Assembly: GCA_036583965.1 (NCBI GenBank)
Contig: JAZBQD010000001.1
Coordinates: 16,545,892-16,609,891, forward strand
Source: Prunella strophiata
Lineage: Eukaryota > Chordata > Aves > Passeriformes > Prunellidae
Length of the DNA: 64,000 nucleotides
Direction of reading: 5' to 3'
The translations under genes and the position numbers were made by a program. Under the pieces are notes generated by a model. That model was given only the letters and a program-made list of their open reading frames with translations. It searched no databases and had not been told where the DNA came from. Positions 49,537 to 64,000 of the stretch are shown piece after piece. Position 1 is the stretch's first letter. Every line of letters starts with the position of its first letter.

Positions 49537-51591
49537 TCCTTCTTCTCATTGCTCTACCTGTGTGAACTACTGCAAAATTCTTCCCAGTCTTCTATCCATG
49601 TCTCTGCCAGCCCCACACTCTGATCACATCAGAGATCCTCACTTCTAAAGCTTCCCTCACTCTGATTTACTCCATTCCTAGCTCCTACAGGCAGCAATCT
49701 GCCTGCAGTTCCACCTCTGACTGTAACATCTTATCCCAGACAAATTTATGTTTTGAAGGAAACTGCTATGTGTCTCCATATTCTTAATTTCTTCTACAAC
49801 TCTCACACTGCAAAAGATTTCTCCATAAACCCTGAAAGACAACTAAGAAACCTCCTTAGATTCCCTCTCTTTGAAACTCTCCTGCACTGTGATGTTTACA
49901 AAAAGGTCAGTTTAGTCTAATACTATCCAGTCTATTAATAGACTATAATTTAGTCTACTACTGTAATTGACCAGGAAACCCAGAAATGCTCTCTCTCCTG
50001 CCTTTATCCCACCCTTCTGCATCCATCATGGTTTGTGTTAACCCTACCCTCTGGAGCAAAGAGTGTCTTGTCTCCAAGAACACACAAAGGCAGAGGAGCC
50101 TGTGTTATGCCTTTGTTATGTGCAATTTTTTTTTTTTTTTTAATGTGCTGAAGAAAATACTTTCATTTTAATTAATGTATTCCATTCGGTGCCATTTTGA
50201 TTTCACTCTATTATTAGATCTGCAGGAAGTTGAACAGATGTGTATTAGCTTAGCCAATTTATCAACTTCAGCAAACAAAATGGTTAAGACAGAAAAAGCA
50301 CTGAAGTCCTTTTGAAGTGCAGCTCTCAAAGCTCTGCTCACACAATTTCTGCAGACACAGGAAGGTGGGAAGCAGCTTCCACCACTGGGATTGCTGTGGG
50401 CCATGCCTAAAAATTTGGATAAAGCTTCTTCACCTGGGTACCAGCCCCATGTTCACCCTGGCTCCACCAAGTACACCCCACATTATGTGACAGTCACGTA
50501 GCTATGAAGGCTTTGAAGCCATCACTCTCAGACTGGGATTGCATCTGCCCTCATCTGAAGTTGCTTTTTAAATGTCTTGACAGTCCAGCACTGATGGGAA
50601 GAAAGATTTGAGGTTGCCCACTACTTTAATTACCATGCCAAAAGTAGATTTTTTAATCCATGGAGATATTTTTCACAGACTTCTCCCAGGAGCAACAAAC
50701 TGAAAATCTCAGATATTAGAAAGAGAGACAACATGACACCGAGTTAGTCTAGAAAATGGAAAGTGGAAGGACAAAAATATTGCCAGGATACCAAATAAAT
50801 GCTTTACAGATCTTTCCACAGTGCTCTTATTTCATGGGTAAAGCTGTTAGGGAAGACACCAATGAAGTAAAACCCTGAGGAGCAGTTTTGGGAGGAAGTC
50901 AATGGGTGTGGCAGGCAGACCATGCCCAGGAATATTTCAGCAAATGCTATCATGTGACTGACTTCTGCTCACCAGTTTGATGTGCTATCAAAGTCACTGA
51001 CTGCAGAGCAACCTTTTAATTAATTCTTCTTTCTTTAGCCTATCTCCATCTGCACTTACAGCTGATGGCTGTTAAATGAAGTCCAGCACTCTCTCAATTT
51101 CCAGATTGCATCAGTATCCAAACCCTCCATTAGTGCACCACCTCACAAACTACTTAGTTGTAAATAAATGCCTGGATACTGGTTATTAATATCAGAATCT
51201 TCATAAATCTCTCTCATTTATAAGATGATGCCAGGTCTACATTTTTCAAAGTGAACAGAACAAAAATGAAGAATCTGTTCCTAGGCATGAGTTATATAAA
51301 TGGATACTTAGGCTTTAAAATAAAAAGCCACTTTTTATAAGTATTTTGATTTTTATTCCAGAAAAGTAAAAACTTTAAAAGTAAAACCTTATTTAGGAAG
51401 GCACTCTGCAATGCAATGTGTATGAATACTCAAAAATCCTTTTCATATAACAGAGGCTTGAAAGATCAAAGCACATAACACACTCTCCTGAACCTGCACT
51501 TGGTAAATTTATTATGTAGATTGTTATGATTTTTTAAAAGGAGGGAAAACACATTCAAAAATTCAGGAAAATGATGAACACATGGATTATG

Positions 51592-51624
51592 TCTCATACT
51601 AATAATGAACAAATTAGTATGAGA
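51592..51624. repeat. Perfect 12-bp stem-loop
   Basis: TCTCATACTAAT and ATTAGTATGAGA are exact reverse complements, separated by a 9-base loop. They have the size of short terminal inverted repeats, but no transposon body lies between them. Confidence 0.92.
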
Positions 51625-52411
51625 TAATATTTCCCAAATTTTCTGCCATTACAGACAGCAATAGAAGATGACCACTGCCAGTGACTGCTTCCCTGCCCCA
51701 GGCAGCAATGAAAGTCACACCAGTCCTCCCAGTTGTTTCCTGGATCTGGTTATTGCCCTTGGTTTCCATGCTGGAAGTCCCACTCCTGATAAATCATGCC
51801 CCACTTAACAAACACAATTACAGACAGTGCCACAGAGAGCTGATTCAAGAGGAACAAAGCACACGATCATTTGTATTGCTCTTTTTAAAATTCACTGTAA
51901 CTTCATTAAACTCATATTAGTGACTGTTGGGGAGAGCAAAGAATGAGAAGGGAGCTGATTTCACTGGTGAGAAATGGCTTCCTCTGAGCAGCAACCCAAA
52001 CCCCCAAAGCCCACGAGCTCCCAGCAGGCCCAGAGCATCTCAACGTGCAGCTATGTTTTAATTTCCTCAAACCACAGGACACGAGTCCCAGCTCCAGCAG
52101 TGGCTGGAGTGAGATATTCTGTGCTGATAATGATGCAAAGCTTTGTTTCCCGTGGTTTCCAAATGCCTGCTATGCCACAGGGATTTCACACCAGCCACAA
52201 GATGCTGTCCCCTCTGCTGGCACAGGGTTATTAACACCTTCACAGGCACCAGTTTAGCACTCTCTCCTTTCTGAACACCAAAACTATCCCAAACACCACT
52301 GGCCTCCAAAATCATTCCCTTCTTCCTCCCAATTTTGTAATTTTTTTCTTCCAATTTCCCCTCACCAATCTAACAATGATGGATTTATTTGAACCTTGCA
52401 ATTGTAGTTCT

Positions 52412-52520
52412 TATAATTAGTATTATTAGTGCTCTCAGTTAAGCATAATAATAATTCTATTCATAATAAGAATTCTATTAATCATACTAATAATTCTTGT
52501 AATTATTATTATTAGTGCTC
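52412..52520. repeat. AT-rich ATT/AAT patch with duplicated edge
   Basis: ATTATTAGTGCTC occurs at both ends of about 100 bases of imperfect AAT and ATT repeats. Confidence 0.75.
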
Positions 52521-53592
52521 CTGTTGAACAACCAAGTAACAGGCAGAGGGTGAAGAAAAGCAAGGAACTGAACAGCATTTCCAGAACTTTACAGTCTTGC
52601 TTAAGCAGTCTTTTCAATTCCTTTAATTTATCTACATCCTGCCTTTTGAACAGTTAACTGCCATGGGAATCCTACTAAACTACAGTAAAAAGTAAAAGGA
52701 TCAAACAGGAAAAAAGAGTAAAAAGAGCAAAAAGAAAAAATGTAAAAATAAAGAACTAACTGCTGAAGACTTGTGAGACTCAGGTAAATCTGTGTTTGGT
52801 GTTTAGAAACAAACCACAGAGTTACATGCTCTTGAGCTGAATAATGCCACACATCTCTGAACAATATCACAGCTACACTCAATTGTTACAGGAGACAGAA
52901 AACTTCAGAAAGAGGACATTCAACAAGTTACAATTAATAACAGAAGTTAAGTTATTCCCTTTCTCCCCAGGCATGGTCTAACACAGCTGCCTTAGGGCCT
53001 GCCATTGGCCCAGAGAGTCAGTAACTAAAGCAAATTAATGTATTTTTTTCCATTTGATTGCCTTCTTTGCCAGTAGCATCACTGTACTGTGCTCTGGTCA
53101 GTAACAATTTCAGTCAGTGCTGGTAAATCACTAAGTACCTGTTTTACACAATGTGTAAAAAACTATGTCACATTTCATCAAGATGTTTAAGGTGCTTCTG
53201 CTGTTTATTGAGCTCTTCACATCCACATCAATTAACCTGAATGTTTAATTGATTGTTAAACTAAATCTGCCACCCTGTTTCTTAACAAAAGCACCTGATG
53301 CCTTTAAGCTCCTCCAGTCTTTCCACTTCCCTGTATTGATCCCAATTTACTTCCTTTATGCATTCATCCAACAGGAAGTAAGCAAGGAACAATTCTTTTA
53401 TTGGTTTTGTTCATGCCCAGAATAGCAAATATAATTTGAAATTAATCTGAAAGGGAGCAATCTGTGCTAATTTTTAACTACTTATAGTCTACAGGACAGA
53501 ATATACTTAAAATGTGCATTGCTTAAAAGACAAAATTCTCCATTTACTAATGTCTGCTGCAGGAGCTGTGAATTGTACACTTTCCATCTTTA

Positions 53593-53919
<327 letters not shown>

Positions 53920-56900
53920 CTAATCTACACCAAGTGAGTGTGCAGTGAAATCACAGGCTTTAGTCATTTCAGCACCATCTCAGGAGCACAAACTCAACCC
54001 TGGCACGTGATGAAAATGTAAAATTAACATAACACACTTCCAGGATATCCAAGATGAACTAGGAAAGTTTTGGCTTTGCTTACTGGAACTCTGTATTTAA
54101 GTTATCCTCTGGAGTTCTGCTGAGCTGGGGCCAGCACTAAAAAACTCAGCACCTCCAAAAGCAGCTCATCTCAAGTGTTGGTAATTCTAGCAAATAATGG
54201 AGACCAAAAAGAAAAAAAAAATCTAATAGAAAAACCCCACTGAACAGTAAGCAGGACGCTGGTTTTATTACATTAGTGATGGAGCATTTATTTCATTGCT
54301 ACTTAAATAGTAACACTTTAATTCATGGAGCTTTTCCTGGATTAGCTTACAGGTAATGATTAGTGAAATTCTACTATTTTTTTGGTTGATTTATTAAGAA
54401 GATATTCTTTGCAGACATTCCCAGAAACTAAACAGTCTTAATTATTTTCCCTCCAGCTACACAGAAAATCACCACCTCAGCAATAATAACCTCCCCTAAT
54501 CAGATCTTCATTTGATTTAAAATAAGATTATTCAGCAGCCTATAACTTAAGTCAAAATTCTATCTTTGAGGCATTACTCATGCAATCCATACACTCTCAA
54601 CATTCAGAGCCATATGGTGGCAATAGGCAAATTAATTTTTCACTTGCAAATTCATTACACATCTCAGCTTCAAAACAGCCATACAGTAAAGAGAATGAAA
54701 AGGTTTAAGTATACAAATTGAAAAATTAAAAGACTGGGCATTATCAGAAGTCATCCTGCAGTTGATGCCATCAAGAGCTTCTTCACAACAATTACATTAA
54801 ATAGATAATTAAGATTACCATCTTGAGATGAAGTTGATTTACTGCCCAGTATCTGCTCTGAAAAAAAGCAAAGAAGCTTTCCATGAAGCTGAGCAAGGTT
54901 TGGGAAGGGACAACACAAAGTTCCTTTGGCTGCAGCCTGGAGGTGAAGACATTCCTTTAGGGACACCCCTAGGCAGTAACACCCAGTTCTGGAGAATCAG
55001 AAGCACCAGAAATTCCCAATTCTTTTTATACTCTTACTGGTCAACTCTTCATGATATTTAAAGAAAAAATAACTTATCAAAAATATTTCCTACCAACAGT
55101 AAACTGTTGAGTAGGAAATACAAGAATTATCTGTGATAAAAAGTCATCAGTGCCTATGCAAAAAAGATAAAAATAACCAAGCTTCATGCTGAGCCTTGTC
55201 AAATACCTGAGGTAGATTTCTGAAAAGGTCTGTATAACTGATTATCTCATTTGCAAAACATCCATGACTGACTTGTAACTACTACTGTTGGGGTTTTTTT
55301 TTAATTAAAGTCAAATTTTTATATTAAATTAAAACAATATTCCTCCGATTCCATTTAGAAACTTAAACCTCAAGGCCCTAGAAAATCCTCTAAAGCCAGA
55401 GAATGGAAGTGACATTTTTAAATAAACCACTTTGAAATGTTATGCTCTCTAAACAGAAATAATTGAAAGCTATGTGAAGGTAGTGCTTAAAGAACTTTTA
55501 ATCATCATTACCCAGATGAAACAGTTTAAGAACTTGGGGAAAAAATATGCCTTTTCAGTCATATTTAAAAAAAAAATTAGAACATAATTACTTGTTGATT
55601 TAAAGACATTTTCTCAACTAGCCAAGAAGGCAGAAATAGCCAAGGAACTGTCTTTCAGAGCTGTTGCTTGAACACAGAAAATACAAGTGGCAAATTAATC
55701 TTTCCTAGTAGCATGAGTTTAACTCATGGCTCTAAGAAAAGACAGCCCAGGCACTCAGTTTCCACAAATTTATCACATTTGTGAATCCCACACATGAAAA
55801 TCACTATGCAGCCCTATTCTAAATTTCCTACTTACTTCTGTAACGTAATAGTCTCCCATAAAATGGAATGTATAAAATTTACTACATTGCAGCATTACTG
55901 GTTTGGTTATGATTTAAAAAACCCTTCTTAAGCACTGAGCAGCACAGTAAGAGAAAAAATTGATTATCCAACCCATCACTGCAGATTCAATATTTATTTT
56001 GGGCATCAAAATACCGTAATTTGGAGAGGAAAGAGAAAAAATAGTTCTGAGGTGACTTCCTTTAGATGTTTTCTTACCCCAGAATTCAGGAGCCTGTTAA
56101 TAAACTTCCCTGGAGGCACAGGAGGCTGTGGGGATGACACATCACTGACCCAGGACACTCAGTGGAATCAGAGGCAAAAATGAAAGAAGCCCTTGACTCT
56201 CTTTGATACCCTCCCTCCCCAGAAGGGTTTCCAAACCCACCAGAAGGAAGAGTTCTCCTGTAAAGATGTTTTATTTACCCTGCTGGTCAAACCCACATCC
56301 CATGAGTCATCCCACAGAGGAAGGAGAACACAGGATGTGCCCAGGTGAGTTCCCAATGAACAGCATTTGCACTGTGTCTATATTGAGAGAACTAAAATGG
56401 GAACAAACAGGACTTCATTACATCAAATGAAATTATTTCTAAGGGCTTTTGCCTCCACCCACCCTTTCCCTAAGCACTTACTCTCAATTTACTTACTTTC
56501 TTCAGAATACTTGAAAGATTATATTTACTTGTATTTAAAACCAATAGATTTATTTATTTGAAAATAAACCACTACAAACAAATCCACCTCCTACCTTTTT
56601 CCTCTCTCCCTTTATTCCTGGACTGCGAAAACACCTAAATCTGAGAACCCACACAGATTCTGCCTCATGTACATGAGCATCTGTACTTCAAGAAAAATGT
56701 TCCAATTTCATTACTCATTCTAAAATGATTACATCATCTAAATAAATTGCCTCTGAGCATACTATTTATATTGCTTCTTATTCTTAATATTGATTTGCAG
56801 CATACACCCAACATAAATCCAAAATAGAAAGGGGATCTCCTAAAAGGAAGTGCTGCAAAGGGATTTATCACAGTAGAACTTAATCAAATTTGCAAAACTG

Positions 56901-57297
56901 ATTTTGAAAATCATTTCTCTTTGGCTTCAGATTAAATCAGCATTCATTTCAGAAGTGATCCTGTCTACAGTAAGAGTTCACAACTGAAAACATTTTGCTT
57001 CCTTTTATCTCATTATATCCAAGCTCTTGCACAATAGAACTGTTTAAGCTGTCCAGACCATCTTGGGAATATTTAACTACAAGACTTTCAACAAAAACTA
57101 TCATCTTACAGACCATCCCCAAGCACTTGTCTCAGGTTTCAGCTTCTCAAACCCAACACCACCTGCAGATGAAATGAACTCTGTCAATACAAAACAACTG
57201 CACATATTTCTCTCTCTGCATCTACATTTTGCCAACAAATACCCAAGACAGAAAATTTGCTATTTTGAAATGTTTTTGGAATTTAAAAACCCCTGCT

Positions 57298-57360
57298 CTA
57301 GTGGAAGGTGATGGGAGTGGATGATCTCCAAGGTCCTTTCCAACCCAAACCATTCTGTGC
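57298..57360 (+). mobile_element. CR1 LINE 3' end
   Basis: TCTAGTGGAAGGTGATGGGA, then GATGATCTCCAAGGTCCTTT and CCAACCCAAACCATTCTGTG form the last 60 bases of CR1, sense orientation. Confidence 0.85.
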
Positions 57361-57534
57361 CATCTCCATCAGACTGAAGGGAATTAAATTATTTACAGCA
57401 CTATAAGATGAGGTATTCCATACCTTTAACCATCCTGGTTAACCTGTCCTTTTCCCAATTTTGCTTTTTCTTTGAAATAGGGGAAAACCATTTAAATTGC
57501 ATTGTTCAAGGAGCCTAACAGCCCAATGCTTAAC

Positions 57535-57588
57535 AAAGGTACAAATTAGATTAAAGGTACAAATTAGATTAAAGGTACAAAAAGATTA
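57535..57588. repeat. 18-bp tandem triplication
   Basis: AAAGGTACAAATTAGATT occurs twice exactly (57535-57552, 57553-57570) and a third time in diverged form (57571-57588). Confidence 0.93.
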
Positions 57589-59390
57589 GATAGAGATATA
57601 AAAAGATAAATATCTGATTAATCTAGCAAATGGCTTGGCTAAAAAGCAATTCTGAGAATTAGTATAGCTAAGAAATTCCTGAGCACACAGTTCATTCTAC
57701 CAAGTCAACTCATTGCAACAAAAATGTGACTGGTTTTTAGTAAAAAATACCTGCAAGATGTTTTATTGTCACTAATATTTGTGGCATTTTTCTTCCTGTA
57801 TAATATAAAAGAGAGAACCTTCAAGGTGCTTTCCCTTATACAATTAGACATGCTGCATTTTAATTGGAAGCCTTCTGGAAATAAATGTAGACTGCCAAGC
57901 CTAAATTAATACTTCACACCATGATGGTTTTTATTTTACAGTTTTCAAATTACAATCGGCCAGAACTTCTCTGAACTTTTGTTCCACAGGAAGGGCAAAG
58001 GTTTTAATGAGACTTTAGTCTGGAGATTACTTTTTAAATATTTTGCAAAATCTGAGGGATTTGGTAAGCACTTGAGATGAAAAACACCAGCAGAGTTTGT
58101 TTTTGTAGTCTAAGTAAAACTTAAAATGTAAAATGACCAAGAAAGACAATAGTCTCAAAAATGAAGGTCAAGCACCAGTAGCACTGAAAAAACAAAACAG
58201 GAAGGTTAAACTCACATTTAATTCTTTTATCAGGTATAGTTTACATCTGTATTCTATTTTTTGACAATAAAGCCATTGATCTTTTATTAAAAGTGAATTA
58301 AGAGTGCCTTCATCTCCACTTCCAGCCAGCTGCCTAAAAAGAAGTGCTCTGGCTACACAAACAGAGCAACCCCAAATGATCAACAGTGACCCATCAGAGC
58401 TGGGCAGTGCTGCCCACCATGGGTCTATGGAATTCAGTCCTTCCCCTGAAAGCCAACCCCTGGAGCCCCCAGCAGAGTGCTGCACAGACCCCTGCTCCCT
58501 GATTCCATTCCACAAACAGAAACAGAGTTTATGGATCCCAGGAGAGCCCTTGGCTGGTAACTGGAGCTGCTGTGCTCTCCCAGGTGGGCTGTGCCAGCCT
58601 GGACAAAAAACTGCACATCCCAACCCCTCTGTGCTTCCAGCCTCTCTCTCCAGCTGTGTGAGGTCTAAAAGACTTCAGAAAAACAACAAAAATCCACCCC
58701 CACCTTGCCCCAAAAGTACCTCCACAAATTCACTCCCACCTCACAGTCACTGTTTTAAACATCTTGTTAAACAAACAAAAACCCCATAAGCAATAGGCAC
58801 AGAATGAGGCAAGCAGCTCTGTTTATCCAGGAGAAATGGCTGGAGACTTCACCTTTACCATCAAAAAGCATTCAGCTTACAAGAAAACCTGCACCAAAGA
58901 GGAGTTACAGCATTGGGTAACTCAATTAACAAGTTGGATCTCACCAGGCTGCCTGAAACTCCAGTGCCAGCATCAAACAAGCTGAGTTTGTCCAAGCTGC
59001 AAACTTTGAAATAATTATGGACTCCATAATTTTAGGATCCCAGAGCTGCATTCTTGAGAGCTTAGCCACCTTTCTGTTTCATTAAAGAATAATGTGTTGT
59101 AATCCTTAAAAGATGTGATGAATAAGAGCCAGAATTTATTTTGCAGCTCACAGAACTCGAGTACATGAAGTGCCAGTCCTTGCTCTTCAGAAAGATGTGT
59201 TCATTCTCATTTAGTTACATCATCAGAAAATCTGTGTAATGGGAATTTTGCAGGCAGCCAGGGAGCTGTAAGGTGCTTTCCCAAGGCACCTCAAACATGG
59301 AAACTCAGAGCAAACACCCACCTTTTCTCCCATATTCTTTGGTTTCAGATAAGTGAAATGTAAATATAATTTGATGTTGTATTTCCAACA

Positions 59391-59453
59391 GAATTATGGA
59401 ATCATAGAATGGTTTGGGCTGGAAAGGACCTTTAATGGCCATCTAGTTCCAAC
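59391..59453 (-). mobile_element. CR1 LINE 3' end
   Basis: GGAATCATAGAATGGTTTGG, then GCTGGAAAGGACCTTTAATG and GCCATCTAGTTCCAAC form the reversed CR1 terminus, about 60 bases. Confidence 0.88.
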
Positions 59454-62400
59454 ATTTATCTAGATCAGTTAATTATATCACTATTACTTTTAATTGTCTT
59501 TCTAAATGTTCCTCAATGATGTTTAAAATGACTGTCCAAAGCAAATTTGTAAATAATTTGCCAACTTGCACCTCTTTTTCATTTCCCAAGTCCATGTAAT
59601 GTATTAAGAGAAATAAGTGATGATAAACCCAAAGCAAAAATATTTCTGACATTTGTTTCTACATGTCAAACAAAATAATTTCCTACAATTATTTACTATA
59701 TATTCATACCCTAGCTCTACTTCACTAATTATAAAAAAAAAAAATAGCATTTCACAAGGTTTTTATAGTGTCCCTCAGGTAAACAGAGTATTTCAGGTAA
59801 GTGTAAAACAGATTAAGATAATGAGTAAAAGTCAAAAAGAAAGGCAGCCAAGTTTCACATTCAGTATCCTACAATTATCAGGTAATTATTTGGCTATTAA
59901 CTGCCTATATGCTCTTAACCCACCACAAAAGCAGAATTAAATTGTTTATCTTAAATTTCACTGAGATTGAAGGTAAATCTCAGCACTTTACTTGCCTAAG
60001 GTGCTCTGCAAAGAAATACTTTGAAAGAAATGCTCCCCCTTCCCCTCAAAGCACCTTCAGAAACTTTTACTGTTTTGTTTTCCCAACACATGCTACTCCT
60101 GAATTATTTGGATTTTGCTATCTTCATAGCTTAGTGTACACTCTAAATAGCTGCTTTTCCTCTGTCCTCTTTCCTAGAAATTATCTGAATTATTGAACAC
60201 TTTCAAGCTTGTTTTTGATACTGGGAAACATCCAACAGGTGTCTGAAAAGGCTCGTGGGCTGTGAGATTAAAAACTGCTTTCCACTGAGGTAAAAAGGGA
60301 ACATTTGGGACAGGTCTTGGGGTTTTTTTTATTTCCCCTTTAGTCTCCAAGTCTGTGCAGCTCTTCTTCCTCCTTTTTTATGCCAATATTATCTTTCCCT
60401 CCACTCACTGAGTAGAACAGGCCAAGGGAGGCTCTGGGTGTTTATGCTGAGCTCCAAGCTGTGACCTGCAGCACATTAATATTCCAACACTCCATCCACA
60501 GCATCCAAGAAGACAACAAAGTGCTGCTTGAGATAAAGCACATCCATGCCCACACTCCAGCAGCTCTCCTCTCTAACACCACTGTATTAATCAATGAGAT
60601 AATTCTGGTTTCAAGTTGTAAAGTGAGCAGTAATTAGCATGGTTGAGAACCTTACAGAGGGCTGCTGCATCATCTCTTCCTTATCAGCTTGGGATGCAAC
60701 TGCCCAGAGCTGGAGATAAGACACAGCTCTGGGCATCCTCTCACAGCCACTTTGCAGCCCTTCTAAGACTTCTTGCTGAGATTTTGTCCTTTCTCATTTA
60801 TAAACAGCAGTAAAGTGAGAGTTTTGCCTTTGTTCTAAGCAACTAAAGCCACTCTCTTAAAAGTCACAGCATCAAAGCCTCTGGGTCTGGAATAAATGCA
60901 GTGATAAGGCTTGCACAAAGAGGAAAAAAAAAATCTGCATGTTCAGGAATTACATCATAAAAATCTGATGACTAAATAGACACATGCATATTTATATGAA
61001 TACTTATGAAAATTTAATTTAAAAATTTGTGGTTGCCAATCTTTTATATTCCCGTTCCTAGCACTTAGGGATTTACTCAAACCAGTGGGTGTCCAGGTAC
61101 AGTAACATTTCTCAACTCAGACACAGGGCATTAAATATCTGTGCCTACTCCCACTCCATTCCTCTTACTCTCAGTAAGAAAGATGGATAGATACATTCAC
61201 ACAATTTCTACATTTGTGATTCTCAAGATTTCAATAGCAGTCACAATTCAGATTAAAGTTATCAGGCTGAATTTACCCTGTTTCATACTGCAGAGCCAAG
61301 AGTACAAACATTACAAAATGGTCCCTTCAAGACCAAAAAAGTGCATTATTTACCCTGGTTCCAGACCTTTGATGACAACAACAGCAAATTTGTGGACTCT
61401 GGGCTGCCCTAGGATTACTGATTATTTAAAGATGAAATAATAATATCCAAATCACAGATAAGTTTGAAGACAACTCTTGAGAATAAGAAACAAAGAGAAA
61501 TACTACAAGTATGGAGATGAAATTAAGTTAGGGCCACTTTAAAAGCATATATTCTAAATAATTTTACATCACCAAACTGTGATGTGTATATTTTGCCTTC
61601 TTTACATTTCCCAAAGTTCCTTTCTCTTTTTTTCTTGTTTGTATCTCCTAATTGTGCTGCACACAATGGCATTTTATTAAAACAGACTACTGAAACAAAG
61701 TTGAGCTTTCAATGTTGTTACATAAACTTTGTGTTTGATGTGCACAAAAAAAAGAGGCTGATCTGAGATGGTCCTTACAGGAAAACTCTACTGGGTGGAA
61801 TTCCAGAGACTGACACCAGAATATTAAGAACTTTAGAATATTAAGAATATTATTAAGAATATGAAAACTTTCCATAGCCTTCAAATGTTGCCATTTTATT
61901 TCTCTCATGCACTGGTATTTAGTATCAGTGACACTAAACTGGCAACACAGAAACATCCACATGAGACTGAGATTCCAAGGAATGTTTCTAATTCAAGGGG
62001 GATTTGTGCACATTTAGAGACTGAGATTCCCCATGAACTCAAAGGGTTGTGTGTACAAAACATTTTAGAGTAAAAATGATTTTGTGACTGTAAATAAAAT
62101 ATATAAAAGCAGCTAACATTTATTGGAAATTGCAATCTAAAATTCAGTTGGGAATCAGCTAATTAAAGACAGTACCACACAGACTGTCCTGGAGCTGGAA
62201 GCCAGAATCTGTCTTATCTGTAGAGAGGCTACTCAAGAATGCTAAAAAAAGCAGCACAGTTTGAGAAACTTCAGTGGAAAACAATAATAAAGAAGAGTTA
62301 AGCTTGTACATTTGAGGGCTATTAGCTTCCTTGAATTTTAGCCAACTTTTTCAACAACTTGATATTTTTAAAGTATATTACAGAAAAAAAATGTAATATT

Positions 62401-63440
62401 AATTGCCGTTTTACTACAAAAAAATCAAAGTGTTTGTGAGAATAAAAATCATATGATTACTGAAATGGACCTTGTTTACTTTGAATCTGCAGCAGACATT
62501 CTTAAGGAGACCCTAGCATTAAACTTGGAAAGGGAGATTAAAAAGAACTATGACAAAAAGATAAAATCCAAGTGGGGGCCTCAAGAAGAATGCTTCATTA
62601 GAGACACACCAACTCTGTTGACTTAGGTCTATCTCAAAAGGAGTTTATTTTGGCAGCTGGGAGAAGCAAAAGTAGAAAAAAAACCCCAAAAATAACAAGA
62701 AATGAGTGCTTCAATCATGTGGATCCCATATCCTTCTCTTGAAGGGCTGCCATAAACTGACAGTATTTTTGGAGTTCATTAAATTAAATGTATGAAATTA
62801 AGAGTTAAAGTTTGTTTTCTTATATTTAATATAAGGTGAAATAATCACAGGAAAAATATGCACAACCTAATAGCTCATGCCCACTATGCTTTACCCTTAG
62901 AGGCACAGAATTGTCACACTGATATCAAATAGCTTTAAACATTCATTAATACCTCACTAGCTGGAGTCACATCCAAAAGAACAGCTTTCATCTGCAGCTG
63001 ATGGACATATGCCACAGGAAAACTAAATTAATTCCCTGTCAAAGGAGCTTCTGCTATGTAGTTATCAAAGTAAAAACACCACACAGCATGTTTACTTAAT
63101 AGGCAAAATAGATAAAATTAAATTTAGAGAATTTAAATGAAGATGAGCATGTTTTATTTTTTTTTTTCCTGTGCAACTATGCAGTGGGGAGCAGAAAATT
63201 AAAATTCAAGAGAATTAGAGCACCAGCATGATAGAAATGGGTGTACAATCTTTTATTTTCATTTTATAGAAACATTGGCTGTGGTTACAAGGTGCCAAAC
63301 AGTGAACCAATGTAAATTAGTTTCTTATTCTTCTGTGATAATGACAAATAATTATTTTGTGACACAAGACCTCACTCCAACCTGACTTTTCTCACCCTTT
63401 TAAGCAACAATTCAGAAGGATGACACAAGAGGAAAGCAGG

Positions 63441-63465
63441 TATATTCTATCTATTATAGAATATA
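63441..63465. repeat. Short inverted repeat in a TATC-rich patch
   Basis: TATATTCTAT and ATAGAATATA pair perfectly around a 5-base loop. The surrounding 80 bases are imperfect TATC/TATT repeats. Confidence 0.8.
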
Positions 63466-64000
63466 GGTATATTATATCTATGATTATTATCAGCTATAGC
63501 TCTTATATCTATCTAGTCTACCTTTTTATTTTTCAGGTATCTGTGAAGTCTCACTTTATCCATGCACATCACTTGCATTGCTCTTGCAACTTCATCCAAT
63601 TGCACATTCCCAGCTCCTGGATAAAACTGTCCAGGACTGTGCACCAACAGAACCCATGGAAACCTGCTTTTCTTCCTGCCCACTTTCTCTGGATTTTTGA
63701 TCTTTTTGACTCTTCTTTGCCTGCATGTCTGCCACCAGAGATGTTGTGTTCTCTGCTTACTTCCAAGCTCTTTTTTCCCCAGTGTCCATCAGTGTCCAAG
63801 CTTTCCCCATTTTCCCCAGTGTGTCTCCAATGACTCTGCAGAGATTTTTTTTCTGGAGCCCCAAACCTTCCAAAACTCAACCCTTTATCCCACTCAGAGC
63901 CCCCTTTCCAGCTCAGCCCTACACATCTCCCTGTGTGACTGCCCAGACCATCCACACCACCAGGAACACCACTCCTGTCCTGGATTTCCCCAAAATCCTG

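Noticed and set aside
58420..58660. Possible exon in a GC-richer stretch of the upstream ATE1 intron
   Set aside because: No frame matches ATE1 and none has consistent splice sites; open frames on both strands are short and lack known motifs.
63569..63955. 128-residue minus-strand open frame at the right edge
   Set aside because: CT-rich simple composition within an ATE1 intron, no domain and no matching splice sites.

Overview
The window is vertebrate nuclear DNA, almost certainly from a bird and probably a songbird. The repeats are avian: eleven truncated CR1 LINE fragments, recognisable by 3' ends such as GTCCCTTCCAACCCA next to ATTCTATG-like tails, plus two copies of a short retroviral LTR with 6-bp target duplications. 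No Alu, L1 or SINE of mammalian type was seen. Intergenic DNA and introns make up more than 99 percent of the window.

The only protein-coding gene I can support is ATE1 (arginyl-tRNA--protein transferase 1), on the minus strand. Its last two coding exons are present: the penultimate at 53688-53808 and the terminal one at 37973-38151. They are separated by a 15.5-kb intron, and the splice phases match exactly. The partial upstream intron runs from 53809 off the right edge, so the earlier exons lie outside the window. In human the gene 3' of ATE1 is FGFR2. If that order holds here, positions 1 to about 36000 are ATE1-FGFR2 intergenic DNA, and I found no FGFR2 exon in them.

Layout: 1-10950 is intergenic with one CR1. 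10958-11560 holds a CR1 end, a purine tract and a long CCTTC pentanucleotide array. 11690-12290 is a CpG-containing, homeobox-motif-rich stretch that may be regulatory. 12971-17000 is an assembly fault: a 1.75-kb segment appears twice, on either side of a 500-N gap, and the second copy is riddled with single-base indels. 17291-21150 is a 26-bp minisatellite of about 148 copies with no stop codon in any minus-strand frame, which creates a spurious 1257-residue reading frame. 22147-28810 contains CR1s, two oppositely oriented solo LTRs (24568-24870 and 26007-26309), a local tandem duplication interrupted by the second LTR, and possible regulatory patches. 28811-37972 is intergenic plus the ATE1 3' UTR. 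38152-53687 is the last ATE1 intron, with two CR1s, a small CpG cluster and a 99-bp near-palindrome. 53809-64000 is the upstream intron.

I see no new multi-gene system. The observations most worth checking are the frame-independent minisatellite, the inverted solo-LTR pair, the collapsed-duplication artefact, the intronic palindrome, and the intronic CpG cluster with a consensus minus-strand splice donor.
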